From NCBI GenBank assembly GCA_016871715.1, contig VHCO01000037.1:1-42756 (forward strand): a stretch of DNA of 42,756 bases. The letters run 5' to 3'. This stretch comes from Verrucomicrobiota bacterium (GTDB lineage: Bacteria; Verrucomicrobiota; Verrucomicrobiia; Limisphaerales; J093). The notes under the pieces are model-generated. The model worked only from the letters and a program-made list of their open reading frames with translations. It had not been told where the DNA came from and made no database searches. Made by a program: the position numbers and the translations under genes. Of this stretch, positions 25,501-33,435 are shown one piece after another. Each line of letters opens with the position of its first letter. Position 1 is the stretch's first letter.

Positions 25501-25749
25501 GATCGCCCCGACGCGCTGCCTCCGGGCATCATGGTGAAGAAGCTCCAAGACGGTGAATACGCCTACCAGGCCCCCGGCATGGCAAAGCCGGTCCGCATCA
25601 CCACGCGCCCCGACTACTTCGACGAGCACAGTGAAAGCCTGGAGCTGTGGTCTCCGGGCAGCCCGGCGTTTCCGGCTGCGGGTGAGGCCGGAACGGAAGG
25701 CTCGAGCGGGCTCCCTTCTCTTGCCGAGGTGCTCAGGTCAGCCGGCTAG
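22528..25749 (+). CDS. PLD-SNF2 helicase fusion, anti-phage type
   Basis: A 1073-residue protein. I chose ATG 22528 (MSLLCDRDWKLKYTPDDGDL); a GTG at 22441 would overlap the previous gene by 77 bases. The N-terminal phospholipase-D-like domain (about 30-210) carries HEKAGILED at residue 144. A palindromic element follows (237-265). The SNF2 ATPase begins near 310: IADEVGLGKTIQ (~328), DEAH (443-446), LLLTATPMQ, VMVFTQYTD, TDAASEGLNFQ (~840) and RIGRMDRLGQ. PLD plus SNF2 proteins are known partners of DUF1156/DUF499 proteins, and similar parts occur separately in DISARM (DrmC, DrmD). It probably translocates on and perhaps cuts foreign DNA. Confidence 0.92.
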   Translation: MSLLCDRDWKLKYTPDDGDLVTQFYVPALECAVRYDRLTGYFQARALTLAARGIEGLVRNSGRMRLLVGCTLDPAEVEAIAKGAQLRDQVKAHLLAHPLKPGNQREVEALELLAWMVANQVLEVQVAVPCDEHRRPIPAQGIFHEKAGILEDKTGDRLAFNGSLNETEAGWTRNWESLNIFRSWLGDDPRVAAEEHNFKRLWEGQSKHVITMPVPDAMRDDLLRFLPEQDLPARLRRMTNDGMTNDEKERTPETDSSLGIRHSSLGTQGAAEVTDLRRLVWAYIKQAPKMPNGGERVGEATASVEPWPHQIRAFQRLYGRWPPRLLIADEVGLGKTIQAGMLIRQAWLAEKASRVLILAPASICRQWQVELREKFNLHWPVYDGDQLLWLPTPGRPAPVQEPIARADWHQQPFVIASSHLMRRRERAAELAEQAEPWDVIVIDEAHHARRKSPGLAGEHRPNRLLDLAQRIQHRTQALLLLTATPMQVHPVEVWDLLSLLGLPPEWHEAAFLKFCKAVDRPSPSHQDMEFLAAMFRATERSYGRASEQDAKRAGATSGLQAKRVLSALRDSAAIPRRQMDASARGVALRLMRSQSPIGRLISRHTRDLLRRYHQAGKLQTPIANREVADRFVTLSEAEARIYEAVEDYISTTYNQASPKQKNAVGFVMTIYRRRLASSFHALRHTLEDRLAALRTGKPPKPQEPDDEADNETPDAEGDVLAPEEAAELEKAALAQEEKDDIARLLEDIRRLPTDTKADRLRDELTALRGAGYAQVMVFTQYTDTMDFLREELTTQTSLRVMCFSGRGGEVRDSDGHWRKISREEAKRRFREGKADVLLCTDAASEGLNFQFCGGLVNYDMPWNPMRVEQRIGRMDRLGQQHAMIRIVNLHYEGTVEADVYMALRRRINLFESVVGRLQPILARLPGVITGHVLDRRNRDPEARAAITGDLEQQAEAAKQEGFDLDAMLDADLQEPPRPDPKLTLLDLDLVLDRPDALPPGIMVKKLQDGEYAYQAPGMAKPVRITTRPDYFDEHSESLELWSPGSPAFPAAGEAGTEGSSGLPSLAEVLRSAG
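23238..23321 (+). repeat. Heptamer palindromic element, copy 5 (in frame, 84 bp)
   Basis: Left arm AATGACGAATGACG, G, AATGACGAATGACG; a shortened core AAAAGGAACGCACGCCGG; right arm with CATTCGTCATTCGTCATT. It is 84 bases, still a multiple of three. It encodes [20 protein letters not shown] in the linker between the PLD and SNF2 domains. Confidence 0.88.
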
Positions 25750-25839
25750 ATTCGCCTCAAGCCGGACCCTGGGGCAGCCGCAGCCAGGGATCGCCACGAT
25801 TCGCTGTCCGGGATCGGCTGGTTCGACTAGCGTTGGCGC

Positions 25840-26649
25840 GTGGCCAAACCGGATTACATCGAACTGGGCGACGGCGAGCGGATCCCCATCCTGTACGAGG
25901 ACCGCTCCGTGCTCGTCATCGATAAACCGGCCGGCTGGATGTTGATCCCGCACTCGTGGCAGAAAACAGACCGCAACTTGCAGGCCGCCATCCAGTCCAG
26001 CCTCGCTGGAGGCGCCTTCTGGGCGCGCGCGCGCAACTTGCGCTTCCTCCGCCACGTCCACCGGCTCGACGCAGAGACGAGCGGGTTGCTGATGTTTGCC
26101 AAGAGCCGAGGTGGGGTGGACACGTTCGGCGACCTGTTCGAGCGGCGTCAGATCGAGAAGGTTTACCTGGCGGTCGCGCGCGGCGTTCCCCAGCGCAAGA
26201 ACTGGGTCTGCCGGTCTCGGCTTGCCCCCGAGCCCAACACCCCGGGCCGCATGCGCATCGACGAGCGTCACGGCAAACCGGCCGAGACCGCCTTTCGCGT
26301 GTTGCAGCAGCGACAAGATGCTGCGGGTGGGTCGTTGACGCTGCTCGAGGCCCGGCCGGTGACCGGGCGCACGCACCAGATCCGGGTCCACCTGGCCGGC
26401 GCAGGACTCCCGGTTGTGGGCGACGAACTCTACGGCGGTCTGGACCCGGCAGGGCGAGGCACAGGTCCCACCGCCGCGCGCCTTGCGCCAGGGTCAACGC
26501 ACCTGGGCCTCCTCGGCCTGCGGGCGGTGGGATTGTCCTACACCGATCCCTTCACTCGTCGCCGGGTCCAAATCCAAGCGCCCGCGGGGGGCTTCCTGCA
26601 GGCTCACGGCTTCGCTGCGGCTGCCTGGCCGGCCAACGCGTGCAAATAA
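25840..26649 (+). CDS. RluA-family pseudouridine synthase
   Basis: A 269-residue enzyme that isomerises uridine in RNA. Motifs: DRSVLVIDKPAGWMLIPHSW (residues 21-40), the catalytic HRLDAETSGLLMF with Asp 77, and RPVTGRTHQIRVHLAGAGLP near 170-190. Start is GTG 25840; the length is normal for the catalytic domain alone, and there is no S4 domain. The exact RNA target (rRNA or tRNA) cannot be told from sequence. First ordinary chromosomal gene after the defence island. Its 3' end overlaps the convergent lyase gene by 46 bases. Confidence 0.9.
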   Translation: MAKPDYIELGDGERIPILYEDRSVLVIDKPAGWMLIPHSWQKTDRNLQAAIQSSLAGGAFWARARNLRFLRHVHRLDAETSGLLMFAKSRGGVDTFGDLFERRQIEKVYLAVARGVPQRKNWVCRSRLAPEPNTPGRMRIDERHGKPAETAFRVLQQRQDAAGGSLTLLEARPVTGRTHQIRVHLAGAGLPVVGDELYGGLDPAGRGTGPTAARLAPGSTHLGLLGLRAVGLSYTDPFTRRRVQIQAPAGGFLQAHGFAAAAWPANACK

Positions 26650-28376
26650 ATCTCGAGTGGAGTGTAGCCATCGCCCTCGGGTACTAGGCTGGCATCGGCC
26701 GGGTCGTGCGGATCCAAGCCATGAGCTCGTTCCCAGTCGTCCGGTAGACCGTCTTGGTCGGAGTCCGCAAGTGGTGGGCCGCCCTGCATCGCCGGATAGC
26801 CGCCCACATCGTTGGGCCAATCGATGATGCGGCCTTGACCGGCGCGAACTTCATTGACGATGCGCTGGTCCACCGGATCGCGCCGGGGCAGCGTGGCGCC
26901 GGCCCCAACCAGTACCAGCTCGAAATTGTCCGCCGCCGGTAGGCGCGTCACCGGCTCGACCAGGAACGGATCCAGCGCCTGGTGCGTGCGCGGCGCCGGT
27001 TCTTGGCCCCAGCCACGCCCGACGATGGCCCAATCGTCCACCTCGACCCCGGAGCGCTGAGGCGTCAGGTTGTCGGCCACATAGATCCGCGGTGAGTCCG
27101 GCGCCGCCTGCCGATCCAGGATGATGGAAGAAGCGCGGTGCTCGGTGGTCGGCCCGGGGCGATAAGTGTTCCCGGCGAAATTGACGTGCGTGAAGGCGCT
27201 GTGCCGGTCGTAGAGCTCGGCCGGGATGTTGCCCCAGTTGTAGATCACGTTGTTCACGAAGTCGTGGGTGCCACCCCCGACGATGAGCGGGTTACGAAAA
27301 TCGTTATGAGCCAGCAGGCAGTGGTGCACGCTCACCCGGTCACTGCCATCGCCCACCAACAGGCCAGCGCTGTGCGTCCGTTTGGGATGCCGCGCCCGGT
27401 TGAGCGCCTCGGTGATGAAACACCAAGACAGGGTGATATCGCGCGGGGCATACCAGGTGCTGACCGTTTCGTCCTCGGCCCAACTGAACGAGCAGCGATC
27501 CACGACCACGTTGTAGACTTCGTCCTCGCCCGCGCGCGGATTCAAAATGGCCAGGGCGTCGTTCACATCCGCATCCACCCGGCCCCCGATCCCCGGCCGG
27601 ATCCTCAGATGTTGAACCAGGACATCGTGCGTCATCACGTTCAACCCGGCGTTCTTAATGAGAATGCCGTCGCCCGGCGCCGTCTGACCTGCTACCGTCA
27701 CGAAGGGATGATGAATAAAGAGCGGTTCCTTCAGTTCGATCGTGCCACCGACCCGAAAAAGAACCGTGCGCGGATAGGACTGGTCCAACGCCTCCCGCAG
27801 GCTGCCCGGACCGCCGTCCGCCAGCGACGTGACGAACAAGACCTTGCCTCCGCGTCCGGCGCGCGTGCGCGTGCCGAATCCTTCCGCGCCGGGAAACACC
27901 GGCACCGAGGTTTGCGGGGGAAACGGGCGCGACATCGCCACCGGCTGCGGCCGGAACGCCCGCTTCACCAGCGGCACAGCCATCAGGGCGACGAAGGCCA
28001 TCGTCAGCAGGGCGCCACTGGCGGCCGCCGTCCAGCCCAGCCACCGCCCGCCGCCAGCGCGGAGTCGGCGGATCCCAAGGAGCAGGCACAGCAGCGGTCC
28101 GCCCAGCATCATGACGTAGATCAGCGGGCCGAAGAACTTGTGGACGGGCAGAAAGACCCGGGTTACCCGCACCAGAAAAAGAAAGGCCAGGCTCCACAAC
28201 AGCCAGGTGAGCCCCAGGCCCATCGGCAACGCAAGAGGCGTCGAGGGCTTGAATCCCGGAGCTTCTTGCCGGCAGATCGGATCTGGGGCGCGGGCATCTG
28301 GCTCCAGTGGCCTCGGGCGGGACACCCAGGCTCCGTTCTGAGGCGCTTGCTCGCTAGAACGAAGGTCTCGGTTCAT
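26604..28376 (-). CDS. Membrane-anchored pectate-lyase-like beta-helix protein
   Basis: A 590-residue protein from ATG 28376 (MNRDLRSSEQ). After a cytoplasmic stretch of about 45 residues come three predicted membrane spans (about 50-76, 81-102, 113-137), then a right-handed beta-helix domain beginning FPGAEGFGTRTRAGRGGKVL. The repeats GGPGSLREAL and MTHDVLVQHLRIRP are typical of polysaccharide lyase family 1-like proteins. Near the C-terminus, DSDQDGLPDDWERAHGLDP is a calcium-type Asp-rich repeat seen in secreted verrucomicrobial proteins. Most homologues have a signal peptide, not three spans. Substrate unknown; pectin or another uronate polymer is likely. Confidence 0.85.
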   Translation of the reverse strand: MNRDLRSSEQAPQNGAWVSRPRPLEPDARAPDPICRQEAPGFKPSTPLALPMGLGLTWLLWSLAFLFLVRVTRVFLPVHKFFGPLIYVMMLGGPLLCLLLGIRRLRAGGGRWLGWTAAASGALLTMAFVALMAVPLVKRAFRPQPVAMSRPFPPQTSVPVFPGAEGFGTRTRAGRGGKVLFVTSLADGGPGSLREALDQSYPRTVLFRVGGTIELKEPLFIHHPFVTVAGQTAPGDGILIKNAGLNVMTHDVLVQHLRIRPGIGGRVDADVNDALAILNPRAGEDEVYNVVVDRCSFSWAEDETVSTWYAPRDITLSWCFITEALNRARHPKRTHSAGLLVGDGSDRVSVHHCLLAHNDFRNPLIVGGGTHDFVNNVIYNWGNIPAELYDRHSAFTHVNFAGNTYRPGPTTEHRASSIILDRQAAPDSPRIYVADNLTPQRSGVEVDDWAIVGRGWGQEPAPRTHQALDPFLVEPVTRLPAADNFELVLVGAGATLPRRDPVDQRIVNEVRAGQGRIIDWPNDVGGYPAMQGGPPLADSDQDGLPDDWERAHGLDPHDPADASLVPEGDGYTPLEIYLHALAGQAAAAKP

Positions 28377-28603
28377 GCGGTCTGGGCCCGACGTGGCCCG
28401 CCGCCCATGGTCGGTCTGGGGGCGGCGGTGCGGGCTCGGAGCTCTGCTACCCCATTCGCCTCTCGTGGGGAAGCATAAACGCCACACCAACAGAACACCG
28501 AAACGGAGTCGGACGTCACGTCGCTTCAGCCTAGTTCACTCTGCAGGCCCTTGCTTTGCTGCGCCGCCGAGTTGCTTGATCCAGGAGCGCGCCACTCACC
28601 CCA

Positions 28604-31600
28604 TCACCTCGATAAGACCTCGAGGACCCGCAGCGCCTCAGACACGCTCCAGGCTTGGGCATCGCACCCGCGCTGCGCATGCGGGGCGTCGCCATCCACA
28701 ATCTCCGGTAAATGCCCCAAGCAACCTTCGCTCAGCAAGCCGTCCATACTGCTCAAGTAGGCCCGAGCCGCCTCGACCGACGCCGGCTCGAAATCCCAAG
28801 CCCGCGCCAGCGCCTCGCAAAACGTCGGCAAGGTCCATACCCAAGCCGTCCCGTTGTGGTAAGCCGGCTTGCGGCGCGTGTCTTCGTCGCCCTCGTAACG
28901 CCCCAGGTAGGGAAAGTCGGGATCGTTCAAGAGCCGACCGTCATGTCCGCGGATCGGCAAGGGCGGCGTCACGGGCAGCGGCGCCAAGGACCGTAGCGCC
29001 CCAGGGACCACCAGGTGGCGCCGAGCCGCCTCGACAGCGCGACGCGCACGCGCGCCAGTCACGAGCCCAAGCGCGATGCCGAAAAGACAATTGCTGCGCA
29101 GAGCCTGGTCCGGCACCCCCTGCTCCGCCGGTTGCCCAGACCGGGCCAGCAAGACATCGGCGAAATACCCGCGATCGTCGAGCCAGAACAACCGGTCGAA
29201 AGCGGCTTGGGCCCGTTGCGCCAAGGCCGCCCAGGGCTCGTCGACCGCCGGCAGACCCAACCCATCGAGCTGCCGTAACAGCCGAATCCACAAGACCTGG
29301 ATCTCCACCGGGTACCCTTCGCGGGGTGTGCCCGCGGGATAGTTCGTGTCCATCCAGGTGAAATGGCTCGGGCTCCATACCAAACCGGTGGCTGGGTCCA
29401 CACGGATACCGTTGGGAGTGCCCCGCAAATAGCCGGCGGCAATGGACCGCAGCACCTCGGCTATCGTGCGCCCCCCCGGGGACACTCGCTCCCGATAAAC
29501 CTCGGGCGCGCTCAGGCTCGAACCGGCGCCCGCCCCGGCCGCCTCCCCCACGCCCACCGCATGCTGGAATTCCTCGCACACTAACCCGTACCACAGCGGC
29601 GCGTCGGTGGTGTCGCGGTTCGAGGCGTCTTCGCCATGGATCGTGTTGGGCAGGGTACCGTCGCGCTCGAAGCGACCGAACACCCGCAGGATCTGTCGAA
29701 CCTCCTCCCGCCAACCCGCCGCAAGCAAGCCTCGGGCACAAATCAACGTGTCCCGGCCCCAATCCAAAAACCACGGATAACCCGCGATCACGGTGCGGCC
29801 ATCGTCCCGCCGCACCACAAACGCACGCAGCGCCGTCGCCAGGCGCTCGGCAAACGCCGACCAGGCCGGCCCTGCCTCCGCCACCTCCGCAGGCGTCGCC
29901 GCCGTGGCTTCCCCTCCAGGCTCGGCACCACCTGGCCCAGCCCCCACGCTCGCCTCCTTGCCCTCCAGCCGTTGACCAGCCTGCGCCCAGGCCATCCCGG
30001 GCTCGGCCGAGACGATCAACGTCGCCCTTGCACCTTCAGCCAAGGGCAGCTCGAACCAACCCGGGCTGTAGGCGTCCCCCTGACCCACCTGCCCACGGCT
30101 CGCCTCGACGGGGTGCGGCACCCGCTCACACCATTCGGCCTGGGGATGATACTGGCCCGTGTCGGCCCACACCTCGAGCTGCCGGCCCGGCGCCGGAGTG
30201 AAGGCGAACCCCGTGTACCCAGTCGCGCTTTGCAGCCAACCCGTGCGACCTCGGCTCGCCGCGCCCACCCGATCAAGGTCCGCACCCGAGACGCCAGAAG
30301 GCCTCGAGTCAGCCGGCACTGCCCCCTGGCCAGATGCCGACTCTCGCGCAATCGGATGGCAGTGACGGCCGAAGTGCGCTTCTGCGCCGCCGTTCCGCTC
30401 CGTTTCCCAGTGAAAACTGCGATCCTCGAGATCCACCCGGACCGTCAACCGGACGTCCCAGGCGCCAGCCTCGCCCGATACAGCCTTGGCCGGCCAAGCC
30501 GCCGCGTCGACACTCGGACGGGCGGAGGCTGCGGCAGTCAGCGCCATGTGCCCCAACGGCCCGCGAGTGAACCGCAGCACGGTCGCATTGCGGTCCCACA
30601 CCATCCCAACCTCGAGCCCAATCTCCACCGTCCGTCCGTCGCCGGCGTGAGCGACAAACCGCCAGCGCGCCGGCGGCCCCGGGTCGAACCCAGCCAAATT
30701 CCCCGCGTCCAACGGCGACAGAAAGCCGTCTGCATTCACCCACACGCGAGCGCGCTTGGCGAACACATGCCGGTCCACCGGCGCCCCCGCATGCAGATTT
30801 GCAGCCAGCAGACAGTCGTACTTCGATCGGACGCTCCCCAGGTTGACCCGCAACCGGGCCATGCCACCCCGGCCATTGGTCAGCAACACCAGCGAGAGAT
30901 CCTCCGGGTCCAGCCTCCCCGCCATCGGCGCTGGTGCATCCCCGAGGAATCGCAACGCCGCAACCACATTCGTCTCCCCCTCCCCATACCGTTCCAGCTT
31001 GAGCATCGCGTCCCCTGTGAACGATGCCGGCGCAAACGCGGCCACAAAACCCGCGCCCACGGCGCAGGACTCGATGTGACGCGGCAGCACCGTGCCGTCG
31101 TGTTCGATGGTGGCCCGGAAAGGCACGTCATCCTCGAGCACCAGCCAATGCTCCGCCGGCACCAGCGTCACTCGACGCCGATCCCGCCAACCCCAGCGCA
31201 CCACCCGCGGATAGCGACCCGCACCCGCCTGCAACGCCGAGGTCAGCAGCTCGACCGGCGTCTCCGGGTCAAGTTGTGCCGCGCCGGCCAGAAAACCGGC
31301 CACGTCGCGCTCGACCCACTCGCCCAGGGCCAAGCGGCCAAAGGCACTCACCCGATCGATGGGCAGGTAATGGCTCAAGGCCGTCACGGCAAGAGCCTCA
31401 TGCGCATGCCGCCGCCGGTAGGCCTCCCCGCCCAAGCCTCGCACGTCGCCTCCGGGCGAGAGGCACACCACCGCGCCAGGAGCCAGCGTCAAACGCAACT
31501 TGTCCCCGGCCAGCTTCTGAACCACGCCAGCACCGCTGGCAAAAACTTGGCCCCGCAGTCGCCGCTCCGACCGCGCCCCAATCGCACTCGGCGATTTGGC

Positions 31601-33367
31601 CGCCGCCGCCGTCTCGCCCGCCCCCGACCCAGCCGACCCGCCCTCTGCCCGCTGCAGAACCGGCGACGACGACGACAAGAGATCCACCCACATCGACCGG
31701 TGACCGTCCGGCGAAGCCTCAAACCCAACCGCAGCCAATCGGTCGGCCTCGAGCTCGAGCGCGTTCGGCCGATCGACCGCCGTGTTCGCCACCACTAACA
31801 CAACGTCCTTGCCCTCCGCCGACCGCCGCAGCAAGGCGTAAACCGGCCCGCCCGCCGGACTCAGCCGGGTGAGCGCGGCGCCGTCGAAGAAGCAAGGGTG
31901 CTCGGCCAAGAGCCGGTTGAGCTGAGCCAGTTCGGCGACCAAATGCTCGGGTGTGTCCCAGGCCAAACCGCGGCTCGTATGCACCTGGATCTTGTCGCGG
32001 TCCAACCACTCCACACCGCAGGTGAAGCCAAAACCCCCACTCACACTCGTGAGGGCACAAAGCCGGTTGCGCAACAGCGACCAAGCACGACCCCGCGCCG
32101 CTAAGCGCGGGTTGTCGTGCGTCTCGCTATAATGCACCAAGAGACCCACCCGTTCGCTCTGGCGTAAGGCATGATCCAGGTACCCGGAAACTTGCTGCCC
32201 GTCGTAGTTCTGAAATAACTCGGAATACGCCCACTGCAGCCCTCCCTCCGTCAACAGCAGCTCCGTCGCCTCCCACGCGCCCCCAAGCCCCTCGAGCAGA
32301 AACACCGTATCGGGAAATTCCTGGCGCACCCGCGCCGTGATGAATTGCCAAACCGCCACCGGCACCTTGTAACCCGCGTCGCAGCGGAAGCCGTCCACGC
32401 CCCGCCGGCACCATTCCAGAAAAACCTCCGCCAAGTGCTGGCGCAACGCCGCGTGGCCATGCTCCAGTTCGACCAAGTCCTCCCAAGTCGTTCCCCACGC
32501 TCCCGGACTCACAAACTCCCCCCCAGGTGAACGCAAAAACCACTCCGGATGGGTCTCCTGCAACCGCGCCCCCCAGCCGGTGTGGTTGATCACCATGTCC
32601 AAAAATACCCGCCCCCCACGGCGATGCACCGCGAACGTGAGCTCCCGAAATTGGTCGACACCGGTCGTGCGCCGATCGAACTCGACCAGCGCCGGGTCAA
32701 CGGCCAGCAGGTCCTGCGCGGCGTAGGGGCTGCCGAACCGGCCGAACCGCGCGTACGTGGTCGGCGCCGGATTGACCGGCAACAAATGCAGAATCCGACA
32801 TCCCAACCGACCCATGATGTGCGGCAGTTGCCGCACCAAGTCCCGCAGCTTGCCCGACGGCGGAATCACCGTGTAACCCTGCGCGTCCCAGGCGGACAGT
32901 TGGCCCTCGCTGGGCGTCGGCCCGCTCGACGCCGCGGCGCCGGCGTGGCCGAAGAGCCGCGGCCAAGCGCAGTAGATCGTGTTGCCGCTCCGGTATCCAG
33001 CCGGCTGCACATTCACCCCCAGATCCGGCCCGACCGGCCAGTGCTGCCATCCTCCCGCGTCCGTCGCATAAGCCTTGGCCCGAAAGAACCCCACTTCCGT
33101 CAGCGCGACCTTGGCAACCCACTCCCCCTCCACCAGCGCCAGCGGGATGTCGTGCCACGCCCCCAACGTCGGCGGCCGCCCACTCTCCACTGCAGCAATG
33201 ATCTCCTCGCGCAGGGCCGCGGCTCGCCCAAGATTCGTGCGCAGCGCCGCCCTCCAACCCTCCGGCCAAGACGCCCCGTCCCTCCGCCGCAGGACCACCT
33301 GCAACGAGTCCCCCACAAAACACACCCGGCGTTCCCCCGGGGCAGGATCCTGAACCAGTTCGAGCAT
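28604..33367 (-). CDS. Glycogen-debranching fusion: GH13 plus amylo-1,6-glucosidase domain
   Basis: A very long, 1587-residue two-part enzyme; the start is ATG 33367 (MLELVQDPAPGERRV). The N-terminal half is a GH13 (alpha-amylase clan) domain: GVDGFRCDAGYKVP with the nucleophile Asp near 330, an acid Glu in LLEGLGG near 359, and ETHDN near 418. The C-terminal half is an amylo-alpha-1,6-glucosidase (GDE_C) domain: YPWFLDWGRDTLICARGLL near 1205, NTIHGEDASNRDTTDAP near 1250, and GYPVEIQVLW. A low-complexity Ala/Gly/Ser stretch lies near residues 580-600. The layout parallels eukaryotic debranching enzymes, with 4-alpha-glucanotransferase and glucosidase in one chain. Likely role: breakdown of glycogen-like storage glucan. 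Confidence 0.9.
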   Translation of the reverse strand: MLELVQDPAPGERRVCFVGDSLQVVLRRRDGASWPEGWRAALRTNLGRAAALREEIIAAVESGRPPTLGAWHDIPLALVEGEWVAKVALTEVGFFRAKAYATDAGGWQHWPVGPDLGVNVQPAGYRSGNTIYCAWPRLFGHAGAAASSGPTPSEGQLSAWDAQGYTVIPPSGKLRDLVRQLPHIMGRLGCRILHLLPVNPAPTTYARFGRFGSPYAAQDLLAVDPALVEFDRRTTGVDQFRELTFAVHRRGGRVFLDMVINHTGWGARLQETHPEWFLRSPGGEFVSPGAWGTTWEDLVELEHGHAALRQHLAEVFLEWCRRGVDGFRCDAGYKVPVAVWQFITARVRQEFPDTVFLLEGLGGAWEATELLLTEGGLQWAYSELFQNYDGQQVSGYLDHALRQSERVGLLVHYSETHDNPRLAARGRAWSLLRNRLCALTSVSGGFGFTCGVEWLDRDKIQVHTSRGLAWDTPEHLVAELAQLNRLLAEHPCFFDGAALTRLSPAGGPVYALLRRSAEGKDVVLVVANTAVDRPNALELEADRLAAVGFEASPDGHRSMWVDLLSSSSPVLQRAEGGSAGSGAGETAAAAKSPSAIGARSERRLRGQVFASGAGVVQKLAGDKLRLTLAPGAVVCLSPGGDVRGLGGEAYRRRHAHEALAVTALSHYLPIDRVSAFGRLALGEWVERDVAGFLAGAAQLDPETPVELLTSALQAGAGRYPRVVRWGWRDRRRVTLVPAEHWLVLEDDVPFRATIEHDGTVLPRHIESCAVGAGFVAAFAPASFTGDAMLKLERYGEGETNVVAALRFLGDAPAPMAGRLDPEDLSLVLLTNGRGGMARLRVNLGSVRSKYDCLLAANLHAGAPVDRHVFAKRARVWVNADGFLSPLDAGNLAGFDPGPPARWRFVAHAGDGRTVEIGLEVGMVWDRNATVLRFTRGPLGHMALTAAASARPSVDAAAWPAKAVSGEAGAWDVRLTVRVDLEDRSFHWETERNGGAEAHFGRHCHPIARESASGQGAVPADSRPSGVSGADLDRVGAASRGRTGWLQSATGYTGFAFTPAPGRQLEVWADTGQYHPQAEWCERVPHPVEASRGQVGQGDAYSPGWFELPLAEGARATLIVSAEPGMAWAQAGQRLEGKEASVGAGPGGAEPGGEATAATPAEVAEAGPAWSAFAERLATALRAFVVRRDDGRTVIAGYPWFLDWGRDTLICARGLLAAGWREEVRQILRVFGRFERDGTLPNTIHGEDASNRDTTDAPLWYGLVCEEFQHAVGVGEAAGAGAGSSLSAPEVYRERVSPGGRTIAEVLRSIAAGYLRGTPNGIRVDPATGLVWSPSHFTWMDTNYPAGTPREGYPVEIQVLWIRLLRQLDGLGLPAVDEPWAALAQRAQAAFDRLFWLDDRGYFADVLLARSGQPAEQGVPDQALRSNCLFGIALGLVTGARARRAVEAARRHLVVPGALRSLAPLPVTPPLPIRGHDGRLLNDPDFPYLGRYEGDEDTRRKPAYHNGTAWVWTLPTFCEALARAWDFEPASVEAARAYLSSMDGLLSEGCLGHLPEIVDGDAPHAQRGCDAQAWSVSEALRVLEVLSR

Positions 33368-33435
33368 TCGAGCGCGCGCCCTTGCCGGCGCAAAACGACC
33401 GCGCCGCCGATTTGTCGTCCAACCGCCCCCCGAAA

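Noticed and set aside
7854..25749. Calling the island BREX or classical DISARM
   Set aside because: No PglZ, BrxL, DrmA or DrmB-type (DUF1998) protein is present; only the PLD, SNF2 and methylase functions are comparable.
26604..26649. Frameshift or annotation error at the RluA/lyase overlap
   Set aside because: Both reading frames end cleanly with normal C-termini; a 46-base convergent overlap is unremarkable.
29636..31798. A 720-codon open frame on the plus strand
   Set aside because: It is antisense to the debranching enzyme, whose catalytic motifs are clear. The product is Arg/Pro-rich with no domain; GC-rich genes often leave such open antisense frames.
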